Positions 20,701-28,653 of a stretch of 28,653 bases of DNA are shown piece after piece. The DNA comes from Bondarzewia mesenterica. Lineage: Eukaryota > Basidiomycota > Agaricomycetes > Russulales > Bondarzewiaceae. Below the pieces are notes generated by a model. The model did not search any database. It was not told the DNA's origin and saw nothing but the letters and a program-made list of their open reading frames with translations. Location of the stretch: assembly GCA_004802705.1 (NCBI GenBank), contig SGPL01000428.1, positions 1-28,653 on the forward strand. Reading direction: 5' to 3'. Position numbers and translations under genes: made by a program. Within the stretch, counting starts at the first letter, position 1. Each line of letters starts with the position of its first letter.

Positions 20701-21179
20701 AGATTGCTGCGCCCTCGATATATTCGAGTGCGCCTGGTCACAGCGTCGCTGCGGGCGCAACGGTGACGCCACAAACACCTACACGGCCGTCAATTATGCG
20801 GTTGGGAAATCACTCGACGCCATACGTGTCATCCTCCTCATCGCACACCCATGATGTATCGCGGCTGGTCCCGTCGTTCGACTCTGAGGAGCGGAGGCCC
20901 GTAGCGAACGTGGCACCACGGGCGACGTACTTCAAACAGGCGAAAGTTGAGCAGGGGCTCTTGAACCTCGATCTTTTCCAGATCCCACATCCGCTTTCCC
21001 GGCCTCAAGCAGGGCCGTCCAAGCCCAACCGGCCGGCGACGTCTGGGGGCGAGACGTCGAGGAGCAAGCGGGAGGAGTCGTTGAAGCGACTGGATGGGCT
21101 GTTGATACAGCATATGGAGGCTGAGCGGAGCACGCTGAGCCGGATTGCGAAGACGGCGAAGGCGACGACGCGGACGTGA
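17781..21179 (+). CDS. Large disordered Ser/Pro-rich protein of unknown function
   Basis: I do not recognise this protein. The best model has two exons, 17781-18233 and 18303-21179, joined in phase 0 by a 69-nt intron with a TAAC branch site and a pyrimidine tract; the product is about 1109 aa. The start codon has a very good context (GCCATGG). Almost the whole chain is low-complexity and predicted by eye to be disordered: many SP, TP and PP dipeptides, polyproline runs such as PPLPPLP and LPPPPRK (possible SH3/EVH1 ligands), and acidic serine patches such as DESSDSEFSDAESE. Two helical patches stand out: residues about 130-150 (RARKTRAEEAAHG) and the extreme C-terminus (EESLKRLDGLLIQHMEAE). 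There is no signal peptide or membrane segment. A scaffold, cytoskeletal or signalling adaptor role would fit such composition, but that is inference. An alternative 5' splice model using another frame was considered and is weaker. Confidence 0.8.
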
Positions 21180-23370
21180 CCTGTGTGCATTGAGATTTTT
21201 CTTTTATAGTTTCCCTTTCTTGGAGCGTGTATATTTTGGCCCATCTATATTCTTTTTTATGTCGTATATACCCTCGTCTTTCTTTATAACCCATCTTACA
21301 CCGCGCTGAGTTTGATTGATGCATGTGCATTATCCCACTACCCCATTGCCGCCGTTAATGAATCCGTTTGTCCGTTTCAATTTCTTTTCATCGTAGAGAT
21401 TCTGGTCGTCGCATGGGCTGTCGTTCGTTTATATTCTGTTTCTTATTATTGATTTAACTCTTACGTTTGAAATGTAGGACCTGCCCCTAGGAGAGCAGCG
21501 CGTAGCGAACACTGGCCTTTCAGTACTTAGTCTCATTCAAAAGTTCGGGTGGAGGCGTTTGGACACGGTTCAATATCATGGATGGGTAACGAATGAACAT
21601 AAGGACAGAAATATGTACGCGCGAAGGTTGAGGGAATTCTGCAACCTTGCCTTGCGAAGCCATTCTAGACAGCTAGACCGCAGCATAATAATTTCCAATG
21701 GCGCCATAATCCAGTTCAGGCAGCAGGGCGAAAGAAAAGAGGCAAAGCTAGACGTTATGGCAGCTGTGGTTCGATTTCGACTGCCGAAGGAAGGATGAAG
21801 AACAAGTGTCAGGAAGGGTTCCCTGATGCAGTTTTGCCAAGAGGCAAAAGATGTCGGGCATGCGTTGGTCGCCTAGGAAATATTTTGTGAGAGTCAAAGC
21901 TCACCTTTCACAAAGCGGACTAGTTCAGATAAAAAGCGCATAAGATTCGTTAAACAGCGTTGTGACATATGGCCTTTTCTTGATGCAGAAGGCATTGATA
22001 AATCCAAATATGAGCTTGGGGATCGCAAGTAACCTGCTCACTGGGTGACATGAATCAAACGAACACACAGGGGACAGATCTAACGACGATCCCAACCCAT
22101 GCAACAGATTGAACTCATCATGAAAATCGAAAGTCACGGATGATCCATTTACGTTGGTCTCTGAAATGGTGCGGTCAAAAGCGTACTGCGTTAAATGCCC
22201 CGCTGGTCCATGCGTTCAAACTCTTGCATAGGTCAATCAAGGGTCTGTGTCATCAAGCTTAATTATGTTCTGCGAAGTATCGGTCGTGTTTGTCCGCGGA
22301 ATTCATATACAGATGGTGCCCAGCAGCCGTTGAGAATGAAAGTAAGAAGAGATAGCCGAGAGGAAGCTAAGTGGGAGGATGATGCGAGTAACGTACATGT
22401 ATCCGTGGTGCACTCCAAACGAAAAGGCAATAAATGCGAGGATGTGGTGGATTGATATTGTGACGTCACGGGAAATTTGAATGACAGAAATTCTGTTGAA
22501 CAAGGACTGTGAAAGATGACCATCACATCTGAGTTGGATTGTAGATACAAGATCAATGCAGTGCCACGACGACGAGGACGTACTTAGAATAATGGGTCTT
22601 CTGTTTATCTATAGCAAGGCGGGTAGTCTCCCAATCGCAGATTGTGGACATTTACTTCAACTTTCATACCTGGATATCCGTGTCTCTACGACGATACGGC
22701 AGTAACAGGAATAGAAGGAGCTTTCCTCGATACGGTCGAGACATAACTCCAGCACAAATGTGGCCGCGGAGTGCATGGCGCGAAACTCTCCGATCTACAG
22801 CATCGGATTATCTTCATAGACAACTCACCCGTTTTCCCAAACTGCGTCCACAACGGCGAGCCTGCTTTCCCGAAGAAATATTCCCTGATCTCCTAGAGAT
22901 TCACAAGTACGACAAATGGCCGGGAAGATCCAGGATGGAAGAGCATTCAAGAGTACGCCGGCGATAGCCTGAACGATAACGAGGCATGAACTGGGTAATA
23001 CCATGGTTGGCACAAGGCTAAACGTCGAGCAAGACCAGATTTCAACGAGGGATGAGACATGACCCAGCACGGATATGACGCTGTTCAACCACTGTGGATA
23101 GATCGCTCCGAACCATAGTAGGTCGGGGCACCCTTGACACAATGGCTTAATTGCTGCAATGCTCAGCAGGACGCTGCCGGCGATGGCGCCCGGCGCGATG
23201 AGAACAGGGTTTCTCCCAAACGTCCCAGAATGTAGCCTTGATATAGCCCGTAAAGGGAGCCCAAAGCTAGAAGGATGAGCAATGGTTACATCCTATCAAC
23301 GGATCGACTCAACAAATGCGCACAAGCTGCCTGCCTGAAGCACCTCAGGAGCGATATTGGAGGTGGGAGA
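21180..23370. other. Gene-poor stretch with unresolved coding-like fragments
   Basis: This holds the 3' flank of the Ser/Pro-rich gene and about 2 kb without an acceptable gene model. On the minus strand a hydrophobic open frame runs from about 23290 to 22825 (containing LPSSCLVIVQAIAGVLLNAL and PDLLWFGAIYPQWL) and looks like part of a membrane protein. It has no good start and only an implausibly short (34-nt) possible intron at its end. Another short hydrophobic frame lies at 22303-22503. These may be remnants of a decayed membrane-protein gene. No family is recognised. Confidence 0.25.
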
Positions 23371-24032
23371 CTCCGAGAAGGACCCTGGCATATGCGTACT
23401 GAAGTTGTATCCGAAATGGCTGATATTGACCCTTTCCGTCCGCATGAATTTTGGCCCAGATCCATCCACATTAGGATCGGACTGCCCATTTTCGACCAAA
23501 TCCGTCCGCACAACCGGATATAAGTGCAATTTTTTTGACATTCCATCCATATATTTATCAAAAAAGCATCCCGAGGATGCAAGAAGGTCTAGAAGTGGAT
23601 TGTAGCTATCTACTGATCTCCGAGAGGTGCTCCCAGGCCTCAAGCTTCCCTAGCTGGAAGAGGAGTGTGCGTGGAGTTGATGATCAGGGATTTTGCTTTA
23701 AGCTTTGGAGACCAAGGGCCCCAGATCTGAACCGAGCTAATAAGACTCGATGGGACGCACAAGGATAGACAAGGACGCGATATCATTTTTCATTTCGGTC
23801 CTGCTGAAGCACTGACAACTGACCGTTGGGGTCCAATGGGGACCTAATCCGTCCGCATGCGGATCGGACTTTGCTACCGACGGGCCATTCCCGTCTACAC
23901 TACTGATAGGACATTGTTCAAAAATTTGGGGTTTCCGTCCGCGCTATGATAGGGGTTGGGCCGATTTGGAGGGCCAATTCCGTCCGCATTAGGATAGGAG
24001 TTGGTATCCAATATGCCAGGGTCCTCTCCGAG
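23371..24032. mobile_element. Possible non-autonomous element bounded by inverted repeats
   Basis: The sequence at 23371-23393 reappears in inverted orientation at 24011-24032. The shared core is GGACCCTGGCATAT, 14 of 14 identical, and a further 8-9 bases match with one mismatch and one indel (CTCCGAGAA against CTCGGAGA). The roughly 660-bp interval contains the degenerate tandem repeats listed separately and no transposase. This resembles a MITE or other non-autonomous DNA element, but I could not define a clear target-site duplication. Confidence 0.35.
23435..24004 (+). repeat. Degenerate 40-45-bp tandem repeat array (TCCGTCCGCATTAGGAT unit)
   Basis: Copies of a unit starting TCCGTCCGCATTAGGATMGGA occur in the same orientation at about 23435, 23461, 23501, 23848, 23890, 23934 and 23979. 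Within the second block they are spaced 42, 44 and 45 bases; within the first, 26 and 40 bases. The best-preserved copies are at 23461, 23848 and 23979. The blocks are separated by about 320 bases without the motif, as if interrupted. The copy at 23848 is itself palindromic around GTCCGCATGCGGAT. Confidence 0.6.
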
Positions 24033-24194
24033 ATCGCGGATTGAAGTATGCATATTCCCCTGCCTCGCTGGCGTACAGTCCGACGTCCCACCATTGGTCG
24101 CCCTCAGGTCCGTCGTACCAGAACGGGTGCTCTTCTTCGACGAACGGCGACCACGCGTACAGCGCGTCTAGAACGATTGTCTTCTGTGTGAGGT
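23989..24194 (-). pseudogene. Orphan coding-like exon fragment, Trp/Glu-rich
   Basis: An open frame on the minus strand, preceded by a good 3' splice site (TTTGCAG, 24195-24197), runs about 68 codons to a stop inside the repeat array. It reads like real protein: TQKTIVLDALYAWSPF, then EEEHPFWYDGPEGDQWW and DVGLYASEAGEYAYF. No upstream exon with a compatible frame was found, and its last residues are encoded by the repeat itself. It is probably a remnant truncated by the repeat/element. The family is not recognised. Confidence 0.3.
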
Positions 24195-24757
24195 CTGCAA
24201 AGGAGACTACAGCGCGTCGCTCTCATACGATTGATGTCTTATCCACTTTGTTGTCATGCATTGAGATTCGCCGCCTTGGACGCGAAAATCTTGTCAGCCC
24301 GTAATGCTGCAGTGCTTGGGCCTGAACGAAGGCAATAGAGGACATAGCAAGTAAATCCTACATGTAAGATAGAGCTGAGGGGAAGCACTGGAGCCAGGAG
24401 GAGAGGACAAGCTTAAGCTCCGAGCCTTGGGACGCGACGCAAGCAAGGCAATATCACAGCTAAGTGCAACTGACTTTGAGCATTGTGGCTGGTGATCGAA
24501 TCTCTTGAACTCTCCTCGACATTTGCTTGACGGTGGTCAGGTGAACCTCATTCATATCTTTGATTGTACCTGCTGCAAGTGAGAACGACAGATTTTTATT
24601 CAACTTGAAAGTTGTACTGTAACATGATATCGATAGATCGAGAACGAACAAACACAAGTCGGAAGATGAACAAATGAATCCAGAATGCATCCGACATAAT
24701 ATTTCCATTGAGACACAGAAAAAGAGAAATTCGATGACATGTCGTTCCATCGCAGAA
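24195..24757. other. Intergenic, P450 3' flank
   Basis: This lies downstream of the minus-strand P450 and upstream (on that strand) of the orphan fragment. Only short AT-rich open frames are present; I see no gene or RNA here beyond the expected P450 3' UTR. Confidence 0.4.
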
Positions 24758-27069
24758 TTACTTCACTTCAGCGGGCTGCTCGTCCTCGGTCTGCCTGATG
24801 AGGGCCAGAGCTTCTTCCGAGCGGGGAACGAGCGAACATCGGAACGCCTCTGGCTGACTGTACACCGCAGGATCGCCAAAAGCAAATCAGTAACCCAGTA
24901 TTAAAAAATTCGGGCGCGCAATGCACAACACGAAAGGGCATTGCGACTTACCTTATCATAGCACTTGTGTACTGGACGTCCTGCTCGATCACAACTCCAT
25001 TCTCGTCCTTCGGTTTCGCAACGTCGTACACTGCCAGAGCGGAAGCGATAGTGATCCATAGGGTGTCGATAGCGAGCCATCTTCCTGGGCATATACTGCA
25101 GATGGAAGTAATGGTAAATTACTAACGTATCGGCTCACAGCCATTTCAGCGCACGGCGTCAACCAGTCTTCAGGCGAGGGCCCCGAGCACGGCTACCGTA
25201 CTGTGCTACGCACCGTCTTCCATATCCAAAACCTGCCATTGGCAAGTTGTTGATCTTTAGCTCGGCGTTCTTGTTTTGGTCCGCAAAGCGTTCAGGCTTA
25301 AAAGCGAAAGGATCAGGATATTTCTCCGCGTCGTGGAGGATGCACCTAAATATGGGGTCAAGACAAGGGTTCATCAGCGTTCCGTTGGAAAATGGTCAAA
25401 AAGACTTACCAGGTATTGGCCAAGATGGCTGTCCCTTTTGGAATGAAATAACCCTCGTAAACGTCATCTTCCACCGTTGCGTGAGGGGTTGCGAGAGGAA
25501 CGACTGGGTTCCAGCGCAGGCATTCCCAGAGGATCCAGTCGATGTACGGCAGGGCGGCGCGATCGCTAAATTGCGGGAGCCGATCAGGACCGACGACTTT
25601 GTCCATCTGCTCCTGCGCTTTGCGCTGGACCTCAGGGTGCAGCATCATGGCGAGGATAAAGGTCATGGTGGTGGAAACTGTCTGCAATCAATAACTCAAT
25701 ATTCACGGACAACAAAAACAACAGTCATCAAATAGCTCACCGTATCTGATCCGGCTGGTGGTGGTAAAGGTCAAAGTCAGTGCTCGATGCAGGACAAAGA
25801 CTGCTACTGCTGCAACCGAGACGATTTATCACCCACCTGCGTAAGAAACCCCGGCGACACTTTGTATCATCCATTCGAGCTGCGGGTCGTCCGCCAAATC
25901 TGCCTCGCTCGAGTTCTCGAGTTCAATNGCAGCGACAGAGGGCACGGCCGTACCAGATGCCTGAAATAATTCAACGGTCAGCATGACGTCTCGACATATT
26001 GATATGCACGCACGATGCGCTGTTTGACCATATTGAATGGCTGCTCGAGCATCGCGTGCATGTCTCTCATCCCTTCTTTTGCCTTTTCCTGGAACATGGC
26101 ACCAGGCATCCAACCTGGAATGTGTTTCACTGCGTTCACAAGTCTCATCAAAAGTCCGCAATGTTTATCCAGAAAATGTCAGGGACGTACGCAGAGGGAT
26201 GTAGTCGACCAAATATGTCCCATAGATTCCAACGCTAGCAATGCTGGCCATAGCCCTCTCCGCGAGTGTCACATAGATATCGCCTTCCTCCCGAACATCA
26301 TGACCGTACGACACTTTCATGATAATTGCCGCAGATGTCCTGCAAGAATCATTACAATCCAAGTCAACATTGCCATGAATCGTTCATGTCGCACCTCCGA
26401 ACGTGACGGTAGAGCTTGTCCGGGCTATGCAGAAGATTGCGGAGGAAAACGTGCGCCTCGCGCGTTTGAATGGGATTATACCGAGGCACCGTGCGTGAGT
26501 GGAAGTGCTTCTGGAACAGTCCCCGATACTTCCTCCACCCGTTCCCGTACGGCATAGACGAGAACGAAAAGTCCCCGCCCACTCTGCCGCGATCATGTGT
26601 CATCATGAGCAATCATCGAAACATGATTGATCTCGACGAGCGGCTCACAAATTGATCATCGTCCTCACGGGCCTGGAGGAATATATGGACCCGCGCTTGT
26701 CAAGCAATTCCTCTGCAGCTTTTGCCGAGTTCAGGACGAGGATGGGGTTCCCGAATGCATAGATGTATATTATATCCCCTGAGACAAGAAGATACATCTC
26801 TCAGCACAATGCTCGCGGCACAAGTGTACGTGCGATGCACAGAAACGCGAGAAAGGAGACGCACCGTACAAGTTCCGCCATTCTGCGTACGTTCGCCAAG
26901 GGAATGACTTGGGTGTCCACAGCGATCCCAGGCCGAACAAGGACGACTTTGGTCCAGGCGGGAGCGGAGGACGGCGAGCCCTCTTAGATATGATACCCGC
27001 CAACGCGAGTAGGAGAGCCGCGGCTGTTGCGACGACGGGGATGAAGTTGTCAGTACCGAGAGCATACAT
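24758..27069 (-). CDS. Cytochrome P450 monooxygenase, ER-anchored
   Basis: Haem-thiolate monooxygenase; the substrate is unknown. Overall it resembles the basidiomycete P450s commonly annotated as O-methylsterigmatocystin oxidoreductase-like. Eleven exons, all in phase: 26865-27069, 26649-26778, 26395-26583, 26191-26339, 26014-26129, 25837-25960, 25741-25754, 25410-25681, 25214-25345, 24952-25095, 24758-24857. The product is 524 aa, normal length. A hydrophobic anchor spans residues 9-27 and is followed by the hinge PPLPPGP (34-40). The I-helix oxygen-activation motif is AGSDTT (305-310), the K-helix ExxR is ECLR (362-365), the PERF motif is at 417-420, and the haem loop is FGYGRRICPG (439-448) with Cys446 as iron ligand. 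The haem loop is split by an intron between the two bases pairs around Arg444. One ambiguous base (N at 25928) is the third position of a GCN codon, so the residue is Ala whatever the base. It appears fully functional. No tailoring enzymes or core synthase are adjacent. Confidence 0.95.
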
Positions 27070-28653
27070 GATGTCGTTGAGAACTGAATGAGGGATGGAT
27101 ATGTAGTACCGAGCAACTTTTGAACCTTATGTAGTGTTCATATGCGTGCGTACGTGCTTATCATGAAGTAAGGATTGCCCGAGGCGAGTGGGATTCGAGA
27201 AGCACTCGTGGACTCTGTGGGGGTAACGGCACCCCTTCTCGAGTCCAAAATGGCAAGTCATTGTCCCACGCGACGTCGAAGAAAAAGGGAACATCACGGT
27301 CAGAAAACCTTCGACGGGATAGAAGAAGGATGAGGATTAACCGATGTGGTATTGGCATGATCACTTGAGCTGTCGGTGGTCCTTCGATGCTGGGAATCGC
27401 CGCATCTGAATTTGGAATGAGCGCTACTACTACATACCACGCACAAAATTTGAACGCAGTAAATCTCAAAAAGAAAGGCCACTGATCCCCTGGGTGTATG
27501 AAAAAATCAGCAACATCCAAAACAGGTCAATCGCCCACACATTGATATTCCTTACTCACTTCCACCTTAATATGAACCAACCCCTCAAGATACCACAAAG
27601 CTGCTGTGTACGCATGACGTGTGTCGCAAGCCGCGCGGAACGAAAAGACACGTCGAACCCCGCAAGAACTTAGTAATCCACGCAGGTAAAAACGACGCAC
27701 TCCTAGGGATGAACTCACCAGCTCGACGAGGTCAATCGGCAATCCCACATCTCTCAACGGAGTTGTGGGCGACTTGATTTCCCGACTGACTCGGGATGAA
27801 AGAATCCTGGAGTGGTCAGCTGTCGAAGAGGTATGTATGATCTTTTTGCTTCGAACAAGCAAAGAAGAGTATGAAGATGTCGAGAAAACCACATAAATAT
27901 GACGCAAACGATTGGTCCGATAGCGAGCCACTCACCGCGTGAAAGTGTAGACCTGTTTGGGGCGAATGATACATATATAAAGGAGTCAATGGATCACAAA
28001 AATAAGCTGGTGCACAGAATTTACCTCCTCACTCGCACAACGTATGTGCAGAGCACACGCGAGACCCCTCCACACGGCCCGGGACTTCCGCTCGCGCGCA
28101 AACACAAGCTCCTCACTATATTAGCAGGAATAATGGCAATGGCACGAAGCACCTCGATCATATCAGAATCAGAACCGAGCCATGCAAAACCCTGTAAGTT
28201 ATATAATAAGTAGCTGAGACTCGGTCATACAGCTGCGAGTTCCTACTGTTTTTTTCTTCTTTTCTGATATCCTGATATGATCAGTTAAATGCATGTTCTG
28301 CTTGATCCGTTTTTCAAGCTCTGTCGTTGTCGACGCATGGCTATCGTGAACACGCGCCTTTTTTATTTCGTTTGTTTGGCCAGCCAAACGTGACCGCGAG
28401 TCGCGACTTTGGTCGGCATCTGTCCTGCAATAGCCCGCAACTACCGACTTCCTGTGAGGTCGTCAGGATATCCTCATACTGAGCCATGTCTGCCTCCTAG
28501 ATTGCTCGCAACTTAACATAGTGAGGTTCTGGTGGCCAGCTCCTCTCTGCAGACAGCTTTGTGTGAGGTCGTACTTAGCCAAGAATCGATTGCAATTAGA
28601 AAACAGATGAAGGTTGCCAACAGAGGACAACTAAATCTGTGATTTTTCCAGAT
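27070..28653. other. Right edge: P450 promoter and unresolved open frames
   Basis: Contains the P450 upstream region. On the minus strand, open frames at 27161-27520 and 27527-27931 contain plausible donor/acceptor pairs (for example a donor at about 27719 with an acceptor near 27669) and coding-like stretches such as FRAACDTRHAYTAALWYLEG. The phases do not close into a credible gene, so I do not call one. A TATATAAAGG sequence occurs at about 27974-27983 on the + strand without a convincing gene after it. The last about 400 bases show nothing recognisable. Confidence 0.25.

Noticed and set aside
22670..22829. Possible extra exon 22670-22794 extending the hydrophobic open frame
   Set aside because: The implied intron would be only 34 nt and the joined frame meets a stop, so it is not credible.
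27161..27931. Possible minus-strand gene upstream of the P450
   Set aside because: Individual splice sites look acceptable but the phases do not join the coding-like stretches, and no family is recognisable.
27974..28213. TATATAAAGG followed by a 74-codon open frame on the + strand
   Set aside because: The frame has no recognisable content or splice structure, and a TATA-like string alone in AT-rich DNA is not evidence of a gene.
1..28653. tRNA, rRNA, CRISPR array or biosynthetic gene cluster
   Set aside because: No cloverleaf-like arms, rRNA segments or regularly spaced direct repeats with unique spacers were seen. The P450 stands alone without a core synthase or tailoring partners, and the 40-45-bp array is degenerate rather than CRISPR-like.

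Overview
The window is nuclear DNA of a filamentous fungus, almost certainly a basidiomycete of the Agaricomycetes type. The reasons are very dense, short spliceosomal introns (mostly about 50-70 nt, up to 26 in one gene), CT-A-C branch points close to the 3' splice site, GC-rich genes packed a few hundred bases apart, and protein sequences that read like mushroom/polypore homologues. The genus cannot be named from sequence alone. All gene models below were spliced by hand; the exon phases close exactly in every model except the fox2-like gene.

Layout from left to right: (1) a B-type mitotic cyclin (733-2599, +) with a CCAAT box and an ACGCGT (MCB) site upstream and a long pyrimidine-rich 3' flank; (2) a 27-exon peroxisomal multifunctional beta-oxidation enzyme (fox2-like, 3797-8042, +) ending in the PTS1 tripeptide AKL but carrying three single-base frame breaks; (3) a convergent 20-exon vacuolar Ca2+/H+ exchanger (CAX/Vcx1, 8579-11655, -) with exons as small as 8 nt and a GC-AG last intron; (4) an F-box-like leucine-rich-repeat protein (12618-15080, -); (5) a stretch of about 1.8 kb without a recognisable gene; (6) erg28, the scaffold of sterol C-4 demethylation (16925-17594, -), sharing a 186-bp divergent promoter with (7) a long, disordered Ser/Pro-rich protein of unknown function (17781-21179, +); (8) a gene-poor stretch (21180-24757) with a degenerate 40-45-bp repeat array bracketed by inverted repeats, plus coding-like fragments; (9) an 11-exon cytochrome P450 (24758-27069, -) with all hallmark motifs intact; (10) a right edge (27070-28653) with no gene I could establish.

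The genes do not form one pathway. They are largely housekeeping functions (cell cycle, peroxisomal fatty acid oxidation, vacuolar calcium storage, ubiquitin targeting, sterol synthesis) followed by a repeat-bearing accessory region with one P450 of unknown substrate. I found no convincing new multi-gene system. The observations most worth checking are the broken frame of the fox2-like gene, the micro-exon architecture of the CAX and P450 genes, the repeat/inverted-repeat element near 23.4-24.0 kb, and the cluster of three perfect inverted repeats at the left edge.
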